Positions 51,660 to 63,585 of a DNA stretch of 64,000 nt are shown in pieces. The stretch is from Holacanthus passer. Lineage: Eukaryota > Chordata > Actinopteri > Pomacanthidae. Below the pieces are notes generated by a model, which worked only from the letters and a program-made list of their open reading frames with translations, searched no databases and was not told the DNA's origin. How positions within the stretch are numbered: the first letter of the stretch is position 1; the number at the start of each line of letters is the position of its first letter. The stretch is taken from NCBI GenBank assembly GCA_025331565.1, contig JAFREQ010000024.1:3561501-3625500 (forward strand). The letters are read 5' to 3'. The position numbers were made by a program, and so were the translations under genes.

Positions 51660-52350
51660 GCTGATTACAGACCTTCTAACCGACACCGGTGTCTGAACCC
51701 CTCACCACCATCACCGGAGCTCCACAAGGTTGTGTCTTCTCCCCATATCTGTTCTCCCCGTACGCCAATAACTGCACCTCCAACAACCCTTCCATTAGGC
51801 TGGTCAAGTTTGTTGATGACACCATGGTCCCGGGCCTGATCAAGGAAAATGATGAGGTCTCTGACAGGAAGACTGTATCACAGCTGGCAGGACGGCAACA
51901 AGACGGTGGAGATGGTGCCCGTGAGTGTTGTGCGCAATGCCAGAAAGTGGGCCAGTAGGATATTGTCGGATCCATCACACCCAACTCACTGGTTCTTCAG
52001 AAAGCTTCCAACTTCATCAGCTTCATCAGGACCATCACCACCAGACACCTGAATAGTTGTTTCCCTCGGACAGTACAAACCACTACTGTGGACCTCACCG
52101 TCCGGCCAGGACTGTGCAATATGCGCAAATGTGGCACAATGCAGCATATTTATTATTCTTAACTTTCAAATATACAAAGTCAAACAAGTATGTAGTAAAA
52201 TGCAGCATATTTTATTATCGTTAACTTTTTATGATTCCTGTATTTAACATTTAACTTAATCTTTTCACGTTCTTGTTTCACTGCGTTCTATGACAAAGTC
52301 AAATAATTGTACACTGTACATTTGGTGAATCAAGCGATTCTGATTCTGAT
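51660..52350 (+). mobile_element. Non-LTR retrotransposon (LINE) 3' fragment with reverse transcriptase remnant
   Basis: One frame reads LTTITGAPQGCVFSPYLFSPY and then KFVDDTMVPGLI, the QG motif and the FADD catalytic box (here FVDD) of a LINE reverse transcriptase. Sequence after FVDD is internally deleted and changes frame (KTVEMV then SRILSDPSHPTHW). The stretch ends in 'gattctgattctgata', a typical tail of fish L2/Rex-like LINEs. It is 5'-truncated and cannot be functional. Confidence 0.75.
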
Positions 52351-52681
52351 ACAGCAGAGTTTCTTGTATTTCTCCTGAGTGAGATTTTCATTAGCAAAGC
52401 AGTGAGTTTGCATTTGCTCCCTTTCTGTCATTGATTCAGTTAGTCGGATCAGTAACACACACTGTCTCCCTTCTTTATATAATGCTCTGTTACAGCGTTA
52501 CATTCACTAGATTATAATTTAACAGTACATCATTCTATTCAAGCAGCCACTCCAGAGAAGGACACTGCTGGCACCCTTTGTCCCTTGCCCGGCTGTCGGT
52601 GCGGTGGGTGCAGCGGTGAACCTACAATGGTTGGCTTTGGGCTGGTGTTTGGCTTCAGTTCACAAAAGGCGTCTCCTGTTT

Positions 52682-55600
52682 TTAGCTGCTGTCTGAAGGC
52701 ACCAGGTTCCCTGTGGTGTCCAGCTGCATGCATTTACACGTGCAAGCCGACACTGGGCACTCTGTGTGGTCTCTGTAACGGACACATGACGGCCAATTAA
52801 AAAAAACAACAACATGTAGACATGAAGAAATGTGTAAATACATCCTGGACACAGAAACACAGAAGGGCACAGCAGGACGGTGTACCTACTGTTTGTTGAA
52901 TTTTTGATTCTGAAACAAATATCAAACATAGGAATATTGAAAATCCCAGAGAATCGTTTTATTGCAGGCCCAGAAAAAAGAATGTTGAAGGAGGAACCTC
53001 TAACAAACAGGATAATAATAGATAATAATCTAATAATGACAGGAATTAATACTGACTGTACCATAATCTGGAGACACATTCACTCTCAGCAATATTATTT
53101 CCTATCAACTATTAATGTCTTTGAAAATAGTCCCATTTTGCATTTTGTATTCACTGATATTGATTTTTGCGATTGATCGGTTATGTGAAAGTTCTTTTTA
53201 AAATTTTTGTTTCAGAATCAAAAATCCAATGAACAGAAGATACACGGATCATAGCAGGAATTAAGTTCACATATGTCTGAAAATTATGTGCATATGTGCA
53301 GCATCCTGTGAGGCCCACCTGAACCAGCTGAGCATGTGGCCGGCGTGGCCGCCGTGTCGACAGTTGTGACACCAGGTGAACCAGTTGTTGAACTGTGCAA
53401 GTTTGTTCTCCCTTGTTAAGTCCACCTTCTCATCTGACTTCCCTGTTCCTGCCAGAAAAGGTTTATCCATAAGTCAATATTAACAATCAATAAAATTTGA
53501 CTATCGACGTTGGTATGAGTGACATCACAGCAATGAGGAAACTGGATTGGCCACTGAACTCCCAGGTGCAACTGCCCCTAAAGGCTGATCAAAGTCCAGA
53601 TATTCTCCCCTGCAAATGCTCAGTTGAGTATTAGAGACACTTAAGCTGCCTATTAGTGGAAACATCATCTGTCTACATACCCCAAACAGGCCAGCTTACC
53701 TGGGCAATTAGAAACAGGCGTGCCCATGTTCATGAGGCAGAGGGCACAACGTGGCAGCGGTTTCCTGCAGCCGGGGCAACTGGTGACTTTTGACTTGGTG
53801 GGTGAGCCACTGACACCGTACTGGCTGAAGCCGCGGCCCTGGTGAGGCATCGATGAGCAGCTGTAGGAGATAGACTTCCCACAGAAGTTGCAGCTCACAA
53901 ACACCTGTCGCATAAGAACAAACACAAAGGTCGGTTGATAAGACAGTGAACATGAGGGTAAAACCAACAGGTACACGCTCACCAGCTGTCTGATTTTCAC
54001 TTTGAGGGGAGAGGGAGATAAAGATTAGATAACAGTAATCCCAACATTCTTAACCGTGAATATTGGAATGCCAGTGATGCAGTTAGGTAGTGCCGAGTTT
54101 GGCTTTCATGAAAACATTTTTAGTTCTAAGTATTAGGGTTTATAAACCAATCTATTAAAGGACAGTGTGTGTGGTTTAAGGAGAAAACAGCAAAGATCAC
54201 TAACTAGGTCAGAGGTTTTATGACGAGAATTGGAGGGCAGAGCTGTGCGTATTAATGAGCTTGGCTGACACTCTACCTGTGCTGTAATAAATAGTACAAG
54301 CACCCTGTTTGTTTATGAGGGACGTGATGTCTCAGACAGTAAACAAGCAAATCAAAGTTTGCCAGTGCCCTTTCATTTTAGAGTCCAGAGTCATTGTGAG
54401 AATCATGTGAGTTAGTAAACATGCACTTCAGCAATATTTATCAAACCTAACCAGTAACTTATAATGACTGACATTATCAAATACAAGTATTTATAGCTGC
54501 AAATTATGATCATTTTCATTAATAATTAAGCTGTTCATTATTTTTCAATTGATACTTTACTCTGGGAACTTTTAAGTAGACTTCTTAAAAATTCCCTGTT
54601 TTGTTGAATAAACAGTCTAAAACCCCAAAACATTCACATTACAATGAGATAGAACATAGAAAACAGCAAATACTCACATTTGGTAAGCCACTGATAAATG
54701 ATCCAAAGATGAATTAACAATCAAAATTGTTGTCATTTGCTGTCAGTCGCTTTCTGATGTCCATTACCTGGGCCAGTGGTTTGGAGCTGGGATCCAACTT
54801 CCCTCTATGGATGTCAAACTCGGCCCGTTTGTGCCAGAATCTCCAAGCATCCAACAGGTTGCGGTAGTTTTCGATCCAGCATTGGACCCGAGGGTCTTTC
54901 AACACGTCGCCCGGGGAACCCTATAGGGAGAATATTTGTTCTTAGCTTTGTTTCACATTATCACTTCAGTTTGCATGTAGCATGGGAAAACAAATAGTCC
55001 TAGTGTTCTTGAACAAATAGCTTCCAGAAGTCTCACTTTTCCTGCCTCATCCCACACCCGTCCCTCTGGTCCAACGTGTACGTGTTTGTGAACGTGTCCT
55101 AACTTGGTGTTGTGTACCTTCAGCATGCAGAAGCTGGCAGTCTGAACATCTCCAGTGCGGTCCACGTAGCTCTCCATGAGGTCCACGCCATCTTTAGTCA
55201 AACCCGTCAGCAGGATGCCCTCCAGGTTGCCCGCCTCCTTCATTTCACTGGTTAGTTTGTCGATGTATCGAGGCAGCTGCAGTCAAACACCCCCAGAGAA
55301 ATCCAGTTTATCAAATCAGAGGAGAATGCAACATAATCAAGCACGAAAGAAATTCAATAAGAAATGTTGTTACACAGTATGACATAGGATATAATGTACT
55401 GTTGAAATATTGGATTTGTATCGTGTTACCTGGGCGTCGCTGAGAAACATACAGGCAAAGGCTACTCGGTCCCGCACAGCAACACTGCTCTCATACTGAA
55501 ATACAGACGAAGAATTTAATCCTCTCGTCATGTCATGAATTAATATTTTGGGATCACAATTTGGGAAAAAAGGCTTCAATTTGTGTTCAGTTCTACAGGA

Positions 55601-58600
55601 GCACCTAATCAATTCTAAAAGCTAAAATGGCAAGAAACAACGTCAAAGGGACTGACTTATCTACTGCACAGTCATCACTTCTGGCCAGGAAAAAAAATCT
55701 AAAGAGATAAATAAATGTGACAGCAGCTGAGTGAGGAAAAAACAGACTGATTTTCTGTGAAGTGTTTCATGACTTACTGGACTGATTAATGTAAAACACA
55801 TCTCTTCCTGTGCACTTGAAGACCAGCAGAGTATTAACTACCTATGTATCATCATGTTGACAATGTGTGAGGAGTGGGAATAAAATGGCAACTGTTCAGA
55901 AAGAGTGCAAATTTAAATGTCAGATTTTTTTTTCTTTTTGCAAACTTTCCTTGTGTTTGCAATAGAGCCATGAAATTCCGTGATAGCAAGACATTCATTA
56001 CCAGCACGCCGTCGTAGGCTCCAGGCTCACTGGTGAGAAAGGCAAACATGACGCAAAGGTAGGGGTTCTTCAGCTGCAGCCTCAGAGAGCTGCACATCTC
56101 CCTCCACAGGGAGGACTTCTCGTCGGTGTAGCCTGACAGAGCCATGGCAACCACATTCAGGTTCAGGTCACCTGTGAATAAGAAGAAGTCAGACAAGCAG
56201 GTTTATTTAATATCTGTGAAATCTTTACTGTAAGTGGTTGGACAAAACTAGAATTTAGGACTCTAGAACTAGAACAGCCTTGTGGTTGTTTGCTTCTGCC
56301 AACCAGTCAAGTTGTAGTTTACATACATATAATATATATAGTGAAGACTTTGAAGGAATTCAATTAAAGGTATTAAGTGTATTGTTGGTGAAATGGAAGT
56401 CATCACTATATTGACATGTATGATTCCTGTGAATCATTTCCAGTGTCTGCAGACGCTGCCTGCACTTTGAGACTATTTTTACAGAGGAGTACAGAGCACT
56501 GATAGAGAGCTTCATCACATGATGCAACGACAATCACCTGAAGCTCAACATCAGCAAAACCAATGAGCCTGTGGTGGACTACTGCCAAAATCATATCAGC
56601 TCATACTTGAGTCCAAGCAGATGTTTGTGCCAATAATTTGAATATGAATAATTTGAATAAAATTCCCTCAGGGTGTTCCTGAGATATCACAAGAATGGGA
56701 CAGACAGACAGACAACCCCACAACATAGTGCCCCCTCTGGCCACAGCTGTATCCAGCACGGAGGCATAAAAAAAGAACAGAACATTTTTTGGAGAAGCTT
56801 TTGAAGCAGTTGTTCAGTGAGTTAGTTCTGTGGCCTAATGAACAATACATTCCAAGACACAGGAATTACTTTGCTTTATGGTTAGCTCACATCTAAAACA
56901 ACTCCAAAATGTTGAACTCCTTCTTTAACATTAAACTACTGGCTTTCTCTGCAAAGTAACTAAGGCAGTTTTTAGTTGGCTGCAATTAAATCTGATAGAT
57001 ATTTAAAAAAAACAGGTTGAGAACATGTCAAACTAAAATTACCACTATCACAAAAATGTTCATATGGTTGCAGAAGCTTGCAGATGAGAATCACTGCTGT
57101 TTGAGAAAAAAAAACACTGTAACTGACGAGATGGCTCTGTTGACACTCCTTATCTAATGGATCACCCCATCAGTCATGCTCAGGAAACACTCATTAGAAC
57201 ACACAGCAGAAAAACGTTTGACCTACATTGGCGGAATTTTTCTTAGTCGTGTGTAAACAACAGCCTTCTCTCTCCATTTTCATTAAACCTCAGTGTGAAA
57301 AGCACTGCAGCTGATACAGGACAGGTGTTGGGTGAAAAACAAGGTTCTCCTGCTGTTACATTTTTGAAATTCCTTCAGGCCTTAATTTCATTTGTTAAAA
57401 GGCTCTGAAGACAAAAAGGGGAACTACATGTTTATCAGGATCGCACAAGAATATATTCAGCACATTTCTGAATCTTAAAATGTAGCTAATTGAATATTTT
57501 GGACTGTTGGCCAGAAAAAAACAAAATACTTCTGGGACATTGTGATGGGTATTTTTCAGTGTTTCCTGAATAGATCAAACAATCAGCTGATTAATGAGAA
57601 AATACTCTACAGATGAATTGATCATGAAAATAATTACACGTTGAGGCCCTCATGCACATAAATTAACGTTACTTTAAAATGACTACAGTGCTTTCCATTT
57701 ACCAGCATTACATGGGATACAGTGTGTTTTGTCTGAATCATTCCTCCTTCCAGTCAACATTTGGCTTCAAAGACAGACCTGCTTCCTATCCCACTCCTCT
57801 CCCGTCACTCTCTACGATGCTGCAGCACTCACCCTTCTCAGCAGTGGCTCCCTTGTTGAGGATCTGGATGGCCCGGCGGATGTCCAGGTTGAACAGAGCC
57901 ACGGCGGCCGCCCGCTCCCACTCCCGCTCCTGCTCCAGTATTCGCAGGAATATCTCCACGTCGATGTCGGGACCCCGGCTGATCCAGCCGCACAGCCGCA
58001 GTGCGAGGCAGCGCTCCTCGCTGAGGTACCGCGGTACGTCTGTCTGCCGGTCTGAACCGCTCCAGCACCTGCGGCTCTCAGTTGTGCCTTAAAGAACCAG
58101 GAAGACCATTCAATAAATCGATAACACACATCGTAATATTGTATACAAACACTACTTCACGGGTATAATCCTTCTTCACAAACAGCATTTGATCATATTA
58201 ATTTTTAGGTGTGTCAGTGACTTACCTGAGCTGGTCTTCACAATGCTCTTGATACCTGAGTAGACCACAGACTGTTTGTTCCCCTGCAGTTTCAGCTCCA
58301 TATCCTCCGCACACTGCTTCATATGTGATACTTCTATAGGAATTGTAACTGATACTGCAGTTCAAACAAAATAATGACAGCACGAAACAAGGAAGATCAT
58401 GGGTACATTACGTACTATAATAAAATCAGCATCAAAGGACAACAAGACTGTTCTGCACACCTAAGCAGTTAGCTGCAAAAAAGGAGAGATAAAATTCATC
58501 TTGGCATAATTTTTTGATAAGCAGCTGTATCAATAGTTTTGTTTATCGAAACCCAGGTGTTCCAAATCACAGGAGTTTCACATCCACTGTTATACCAACA

Positions 58601-60126
58601 TAAATATGAGAACAGTATCCCCATTGCACTAAGCAGCTATTTCCACTACTTCATCCTCGGAAAGGATATAGAACAGATCATACCACAAAGACTTGAGCTG
58701 GGGATCGTTCCCTCCCGCCAGCAGGTGATTCCTCCACACCTGGACGGTATCATGCCCATACCTGGACTGAGCCCTCTGCCTCATCTTAGTGGCAATGTCC
58801 TTCTCAATCACGCTCTCCACTCCTTCAGCCCCATCCTCCACACAGTCATACAGGTGTCTGCCGCACGCCCACATCAAAGAGGTGGTGGAGCTCCAGGCCA
58901 GCGAGATGCGTTCGAACACGGTGAAGTCAGTCATGACCCGGTTGGCTGCTGACACCACCACCATGCGGTTCTGGGAGGACGGGTGCCAGGCAAAGCTTCC
59001 GATCTGGCTTTCACAGGGCTGCACGCATCGCTCGATGATGGTGGGCTCCGTTTCATCGCCGATGGGTGTAGGAGTGTGTTGCATGTCATATAGGCGGATA
59101 ATGTTGCTGTCACGGGTCAGTGTGGCCAACAGGCCGGTACGGGTTGGACACCAAGCCACCTAAAATGAGACAGGAAAACATCATTAACTGCAAACTTTCT
59201 GCCTTTAGAATCTAATATATTGAATATCTCACCAGCAAACTATGCCATCAGAATCCAAAAAAATAATAATTTTATCAGAGACAGAGCTTACACATTAAGC
59301 ATCATACCTTTGTGAGTGGCTTTGGCTGCTCAGTGAGTGTGAGCACGGGCTTCTCAAACTTCCTCAGATCCCAGATGGCCACCTGGCCCTCAAAGAAAGA
59401 GGCCACTCTGTCATGGAAGTGTGGGTCGACTGTCACCCCCTGGATGGCCTTGGTGTTGACAAAGGTTTTCTGGCTTGTGTTTCTCAGGTCAAATATTGCA
59501 AGGTTCCTGTGCATTCCAGCCAACAGCAGCTTTGGGTCACGAAGCAGCCAGCAGAGGGACAGACAGGCATCGTTCTGGCCTAACTCATACAACGGTTTGG
59601 TCACTACTGTGCTCGAGTCCAAATCCACAGATGAGAGACGAATCTTCTCTGCGGCCACACTGGTCTCCGGGGAAAACTTACTGCTAATGTCCCATATGAG
59701 GACAGAGAAGTCCGCCCTGTGCTTGTCCAACCCGGCTGCCAGCAAGTTGCTGTCCACCGGGTTCCAGGCTAAAGTGTTGCATTGACGTGCGTGCTTGGGC
59801 ACAAACTCTTTCCCCACCAGCTCTTTACACGTGGAGTTGTGGCTCTGACCCAGGCTGGTGAGAACCACCCTGCCGTTTGCTTGGCCCACAGCGAGCAAAC
59901 ACTCAGGCTCATGCTTTGGGTACCAGGCCACACATTTCATATAAGGGGTGTCAGAGTTAATAGCAAGTAAAGTAGCAGCAGTTTCTTCAGAGAGAGGGAG
60001 GGTGCCAGCTTTGGTTTCTGCACTGCCCACAGGTCCAATACGGTACAGTCCCAGCTCAGAGTCACAGATGACATAGCGGTCCGGATGATGGGGAGACCAG
60101 AGGATGTCCGGCTTGGAGCCACTCAT
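52682..60126 (-). CDS. mios: Meiosis regulator for oocyte development, GATOR2 subunit
   Basis: Mios is a subunit of GATOR2, the lysosome-associated complex that opposes GATOR1 and relays amino acid signals (via Sestrin and CASTOR) to mTORC1. Eleven coding exons on the minus strand join to 878 codons (human about 875): 59308-60126, 58670-59159, 58226-58324, 57833-58087, 56002-56171, 55430-55495, 55118-55276, 54768-54920, 53700-53904, 53319-53448 and 52682-52772. The N-terminal WD40 propeller spans residues 1-400 (MSGSKPDILWSPHHPDR, AGMHRNLAIFDLRNTSQK, YDMQHTPTPIGDETEPTI). An alpha-helical middle follows (LNLNVVAMALSGYTDEK). The C-terminal zinc-binding part from about residue 735 carries CNFCGKS, CPGCRKPLPRCALC, WCHNCRHGGHAGHM and CPVSACTCKC. 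The second intron is AT-AC. All other introns are GT-AG. The frame is intact. Confidence 0.96.
54485..54675 (+). repeat. Dispersed repeat family A, fragment in mios intron
   Basis: The order 'gctgcaaattatgatcattttcatt', 'gctgttcattatttttcaattga', 'ctgttttgttgaa' and 'aaaccccaaaacattcac' follows the family. It interrupts the intron between the mios exons at 53700-53904 and 54768-54920. Confidence 0.5.
56440..56590 (+). mobile_element. LINE reverse transcriptase remnant in mios intron
   Basis: The plus strand reads EYRALIESFIT, a stop, then CNDNHLKLNISKTNEPVVDY, which resembles the region after the catalytic box in fish CR1/L2-type LINEs. It lies antisense to mios. The stop and short length show it is dead. 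Confidence 0.55.
56591..56765 (+). repeat. Dispersed fish repeat joined to the LINE remnant
   Basis: The blocks 'gagtccaagcagatgtttgtg', 'aattccctcagggtgttcctg', 'agatatcacaagaatggg' and (acag)n form a widespread fish repeat signature. It directly follows the LINE remnant, so the two form a mosaic. Confidence 0.5.
57505..57645 (-). repeat. Dispersed repeat family A, inverted fragment
   Basis: The reverse strand shows 'gggcctcaacg', taattattttcatgatcaatt, 'ctcattaatcagctgattg' and further distal family blocks. It lies in a mios intron. Confidence 0.45.
58325..58669 (-). other. mios: U12-type AT-AC intron of mios
   Basis: On the mios strand the intron begins ATATCCTTT at 58669-58661, a perfect match to the minor-spliceosome 5' splice site, and ends TATCAC at 58325. 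A branch-site-like TTCCTATAG ends ten to eleven bases before the 3' end. Joining here gives W-Y-D-L-F-Y-M-K-Q, in line with the human W-Y-T-L-H-F-M-K-Q. No GT-AG choice among the nearby sites keeps the frame. Confidence 0.85.
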
Positions 60127-60486
60127 GGTTCAGAAGCAGCTGGAAGGATCTCAAGGGAATCTTCCTTGTACAACCTGGAAATTAAATAGACACAAAAATT
60201 AGCACATTAATAAATACTTGTGACACCACAGCGATTATTACACACCTCAACTTACTGAAATAGACTCAGGTTGGCCAATAATAAGTAATGTTATGAATTA
60301 AAGTAATAAACAGTAATGTTAACATTTAAAATGAGCAAAACTGTTAATGCAAATCTGAGCGTTAATGCTGTTCAAGCTTTATGTCTGAAAAATTGGCAAC
60401 CTGATGCTAACTAGCTAATTAGCAATGTATTTGTTTGAAATAAAGGGTTTCTGTGAAATAAAAGATGCAGATAAATTGCGACATAC

Positions 60487-60800
60487 CAACGTGTTATAGT
60501 ACTTAAAACTTAAGCGCCAAGTTTGTTGACATGCTAACAGAAGTAAGCTAATGCTAACGAGTGAAGGACGAGCTACATCATGGCCGTTTAGCTCGAGCTG
60601 CTTTAGCTAGCGGTCGAAAACATCTGCTAACACTTGACAACATAGACAAGGCTGCGTTACTTACAAACATGAAGTGTTTAAACGAGCCGGTGAATCACGA
60701 TTTGGCATTCACGTGTCGGAAAGGGACACCGAATGTTGTGTGTTACACCAAAACATGTCCGGGGTGTTACAGACGTCAGCAGCTCAAAGTTCCGGTTACG
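60487..60800 (-). promoter_or_regulatory. mios: mios 5' untranslated exon and core promoter region
   Basis: On the minus strand a donor (cacgttg followed by GTATGT) ends an exon at 60487. The next acceptor (tttccag) is near 60174-60180, just upstream of the ATG at 60126. Upstream an ETS-type site ACCGGAA (60790-60796 on the plus strand as ttccggt) marks a likely housekeeping promoter. The exact start site is not determined. Confidence 0.45.
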
Positions 60801-60825
60801 CTTCATGCGTCCGTGCGGGTTTTTA

Positions 60826-60839
60826 CCAGCAGAGGGCGC
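60826..60839 (+). promoter_or_regulatory. CTCF core motif between mios and col28a1
   Basis: CCAGCAGAGGGCGC is a full match to the CTCF core consensus. It lies in the divergent interval between the mios first exon and the col28a1 first exon. Confidence 0.55.
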
Positions 60840-61291
60840 AGCAAGCAAAGTGTGGAAAACACATTCTGTAATTCAAACCCATCATCAGAATATTTCAGGT
60901 AATCTCGTGCAATTTAGCAGATTATTTGAAATCATGTTTTTCCACAGATCATCAGATTGAACGCACTTTGCAAACTTTACTTTAAATAGTGTCTGAGCAG
61001 CACATCATGTGAATCATACTACAACATCTCTGGTTTTCACATTAGTGGGGGAGGAAGAATGGAACTACCTCATTTGGGACTATTATGCACAACATCCAAA
61101 CAGTCTCCATGCACAAGAGCCAAAAACACACAGCAGAGCAAACTGAAAATGGAATAAAGCCTCCCAGACTGAGAAGGACATGCAATGCACTGACTTTTTG
61201 TGGGGTGCTTTATTTTCATAATTAGCTATGTTAAGATTTTTAATTAATTATTGCACTACATCTGCACTACATGCCAATAATATTCCTGCAG

Positions 61292-61535
61292 GAACTTGAC
61301 CAGGAGGGTCAGGAAAATCCAACCCTGTCGCTCAGTCATGAGGCTCTGAGCTGGAGCAGATCTGTTGGAGCGGCCCCAGAGGCTCCACACAGCCTTCACA
61401 CATCAGCTCATCTCATGGTCCTCAGTTCATCTCTGTCCGGCTTACAGGAGCAGGGTCGGCGGCGAGATGCTCCCCAAAGAGCCACAGCTGACAGACAGGA
61501 CTGCAAGCACCCACTGCAGCTGAATGAGATTAAAG
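61292..61535 (+). other. col28a1: Possible col28a1 5' untranslated exon
   Basis: The block follows an acceptor (attcctgcag at 61291) and ends at a donor (ttaaag followed by gtaaaa at 61536). It is less AT-rich than its flanks. It has no convincing link in frame with the signal peptide exon at 62055, so it would be untranslated. Confidence 0.3.
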
Positions 61536-62054
61536 GTAAAAGATTTAATAACTTCTATTTGCATGAACTCTTCATTTATTTACTCCTTTTACAGTTTGCA
61601 TGACATCGTTAATGTTTTTGCTCCAGTTTAGAGTTTAGATCAGTCATTAGGTTCATGTTAGTCAAATAAAAAGAAGCTTATTTACATTTAAAGATGCTTG
61701 TTTACTGCAAAAGAACTCAGTTACATTGAAGATTATTTAAAGTTGCACTATTTAAATATTTGTTTAGACTAATTAATATTTGCACATATTATTTTGGCTT
61801 TACATATTTTTACATATTGTATACATTTTATAAAGCACATTATCAGGATGAGGAACAGTGTAATTTGAACTACTTTAGGTATCATTACTGTAACTGCAGC
61901 TCCACAGCTCAGTTTGGGTGTGGTTAGCAGGTTGCATGATAGTAACATATAAATCAGGTGAATCTTCATATAGTGGCAGAATATTTTAAGTTTTGCATAT
62001 ACTGAAGTTAATGCACTTTATTACTTTGTGCAACTGCTCGGCTTCTCTGCTAGG

Positions 62055-63585
62055 ATGGAAATGTTGCTGAGGGGAAACCTGAGGAGAGGAGTGGCGCTCT
62101 GCCTTCTGCTGTTGGCTCTTGTGCACGAGGCCACAGGTCAGAGAAGAAAGGCAGGACGCAGGAACAACTACAGGCTGCATGACGATGGAGGAAACGGTAA
62201 TCTTGTATATGAGGCATCCACATGTTGGTGGGGAAGGTCAGTCACTGGATCCTGTGGCTGTAACAGAGTCCAGGTAGGAGGATCAGGATTCAACCGAGCA
62301 ACATGGACAGATCAAGATATGTAGGATTAGAATAAGAATGTGTCTGACACTATTATCTAACATTTGATGGGCTGTGTTCTCACTCTGGGGCACTGACATG
62401 TGTGTCATCCTCTTTATAGCTGTGTTTTCAAATTTTCATCACCTATTACCCCCATGAAAATATGTTCATAACCAACGAGATAAACAGGTGCACATCGACA
62501 GTAATGCTGAAAAGATAACCTTTGACTCCACCAGTAAATAGATGAGGTAGGTCTCTCTGCATCGAGGGCAGCTCAGCCTGATCTGTACTGGCCTGTGAGC
62601 AATGCATGCTAGTGCTGCAGTTAACAATTATTTTCAGGATGTATTACCCTACTGATATTTTTTAAATGAATGAATGAATTACTAAGCATATAAAATATCA
62701 ACAAATAGTTCCTCTGGGAGTGCAAGGTGACTTCTTGCTGCTGACCGACAGTCTAGAGCAGAAAGATATTCAATATTCAATAACCCAAAACATTGTTGCT
62801 TAACTTTCTGGTAATCAACATATCCATTAATCGAAAAAATTCTATACAGAGGAGAAATACCAATATTTGGACATCATCCTACTAAAACCACTCTTACAGT
62901 CGTGCTTATCTACTAAACGGACTATGCAGTTGCAGCCTTCTCCATATTCTCTTATCTTCCTCTATGGTTTTGTGAATCTCTACATTTTCTTGAGTTTTGT
63001 TGGTTTCCTTCTCCCACAGGTCTGACATGTTCGCTGGAGGTGGCTTTCATCTTGGACAGCTCGGAGAGTGCAAAAATATTCCTGTTTGAGAAGCAGAAGG
63101 CCTTCGTGCTGAGCTTCAGCACCCGCCTCGCCATGCTGCAGGTCTCCGGCTGGACGCTGAAGATCAGAATGGCTGCTCTTCAGTACAGCAGCTCAGTCTC
63201 CATAGAGCACCGATTCTCAGACTGGAAAGACCTGGATTCATTTCACGGTCAAGTCAGCACCATGAACTACATCGGCCATGGCACCTATACCACCTATGCC
63301 ATCACCAACGCCTCACAGCTGCTGGTGCAGGAGACGCCGGCGGACAGCGTCAGGGTCGCAGTGCTGATGACTGACGGGGTCGACCATCCAAGGAACCCCG
63401 ACGTGATTGCAGCTGCGGCCGAGGCCAAAGGTCACAGCATAAAGTTCTTCGCTGTAGGTTTATCAGACATCGCCCAGCAGAGTCAGAATAACGCCAAGCT
63501 CCGCGCCATCGCCAGCACACCTGCTCAGCAGTTTGTCCAAAGTCTTCTTAACCCTCAGCTGGAGGAGAATCTGCTCAAAGAGATG
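62055..63585 (+). CDS. col28a1: Collagen alpha-1(XXVIII), 5' part: signal peptide and first VWA domain
   Basis: Collagen XXVIII is a VWA-containing, beaded-filament-like matrix collagen of peripheral nerve and skin. Two coding exons are present, 62055-62196 and 63020-63585, joined in phase 1 to give 236 codons. The first encodes a signal peptide (MEMLLRGNLRRG, then a leucine-rich core and ATG before QRRKAGRR). The second encodes most of a VWA domain. It has the MIDAS residues DSSES, the threonine in YIGHGTYTTY and the aspartate in VLMTDGVDHP. It ends at gtgagt at 63586. The exon-1 ATG follows an acceptor (ttctctgctag). Collagen repeats and the second VWA domain are outside the window. The VWA context could in principle fit a related gene, but the sequence pattern and mios neighbour favour col28a1. 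Confidence 0.85.
62615..62960 (+). repeat. Dispersed repeat family A, fragments in col28a1 intron
   Basis: The 'gtgctgcagttaacaattattttcaggatg' start and later 'ggtaatcaacatatccattaatcgaa' with 'atgcagttgcagcct' look like the two ends of the family. Their spacing suggests a degenerate or interrupted copy. Confidence 0.4.

Noticed and set aside
58650..58684. A GT donor for mios exon 2 at the TGGTATGAT site, giving a normal GT-AG intron
   Set aside because: Every upstream AG of the next exon then leaves the wrong frame, giving a stop or an unrelated sequence. The AT-AC pair restores the conserved protein.
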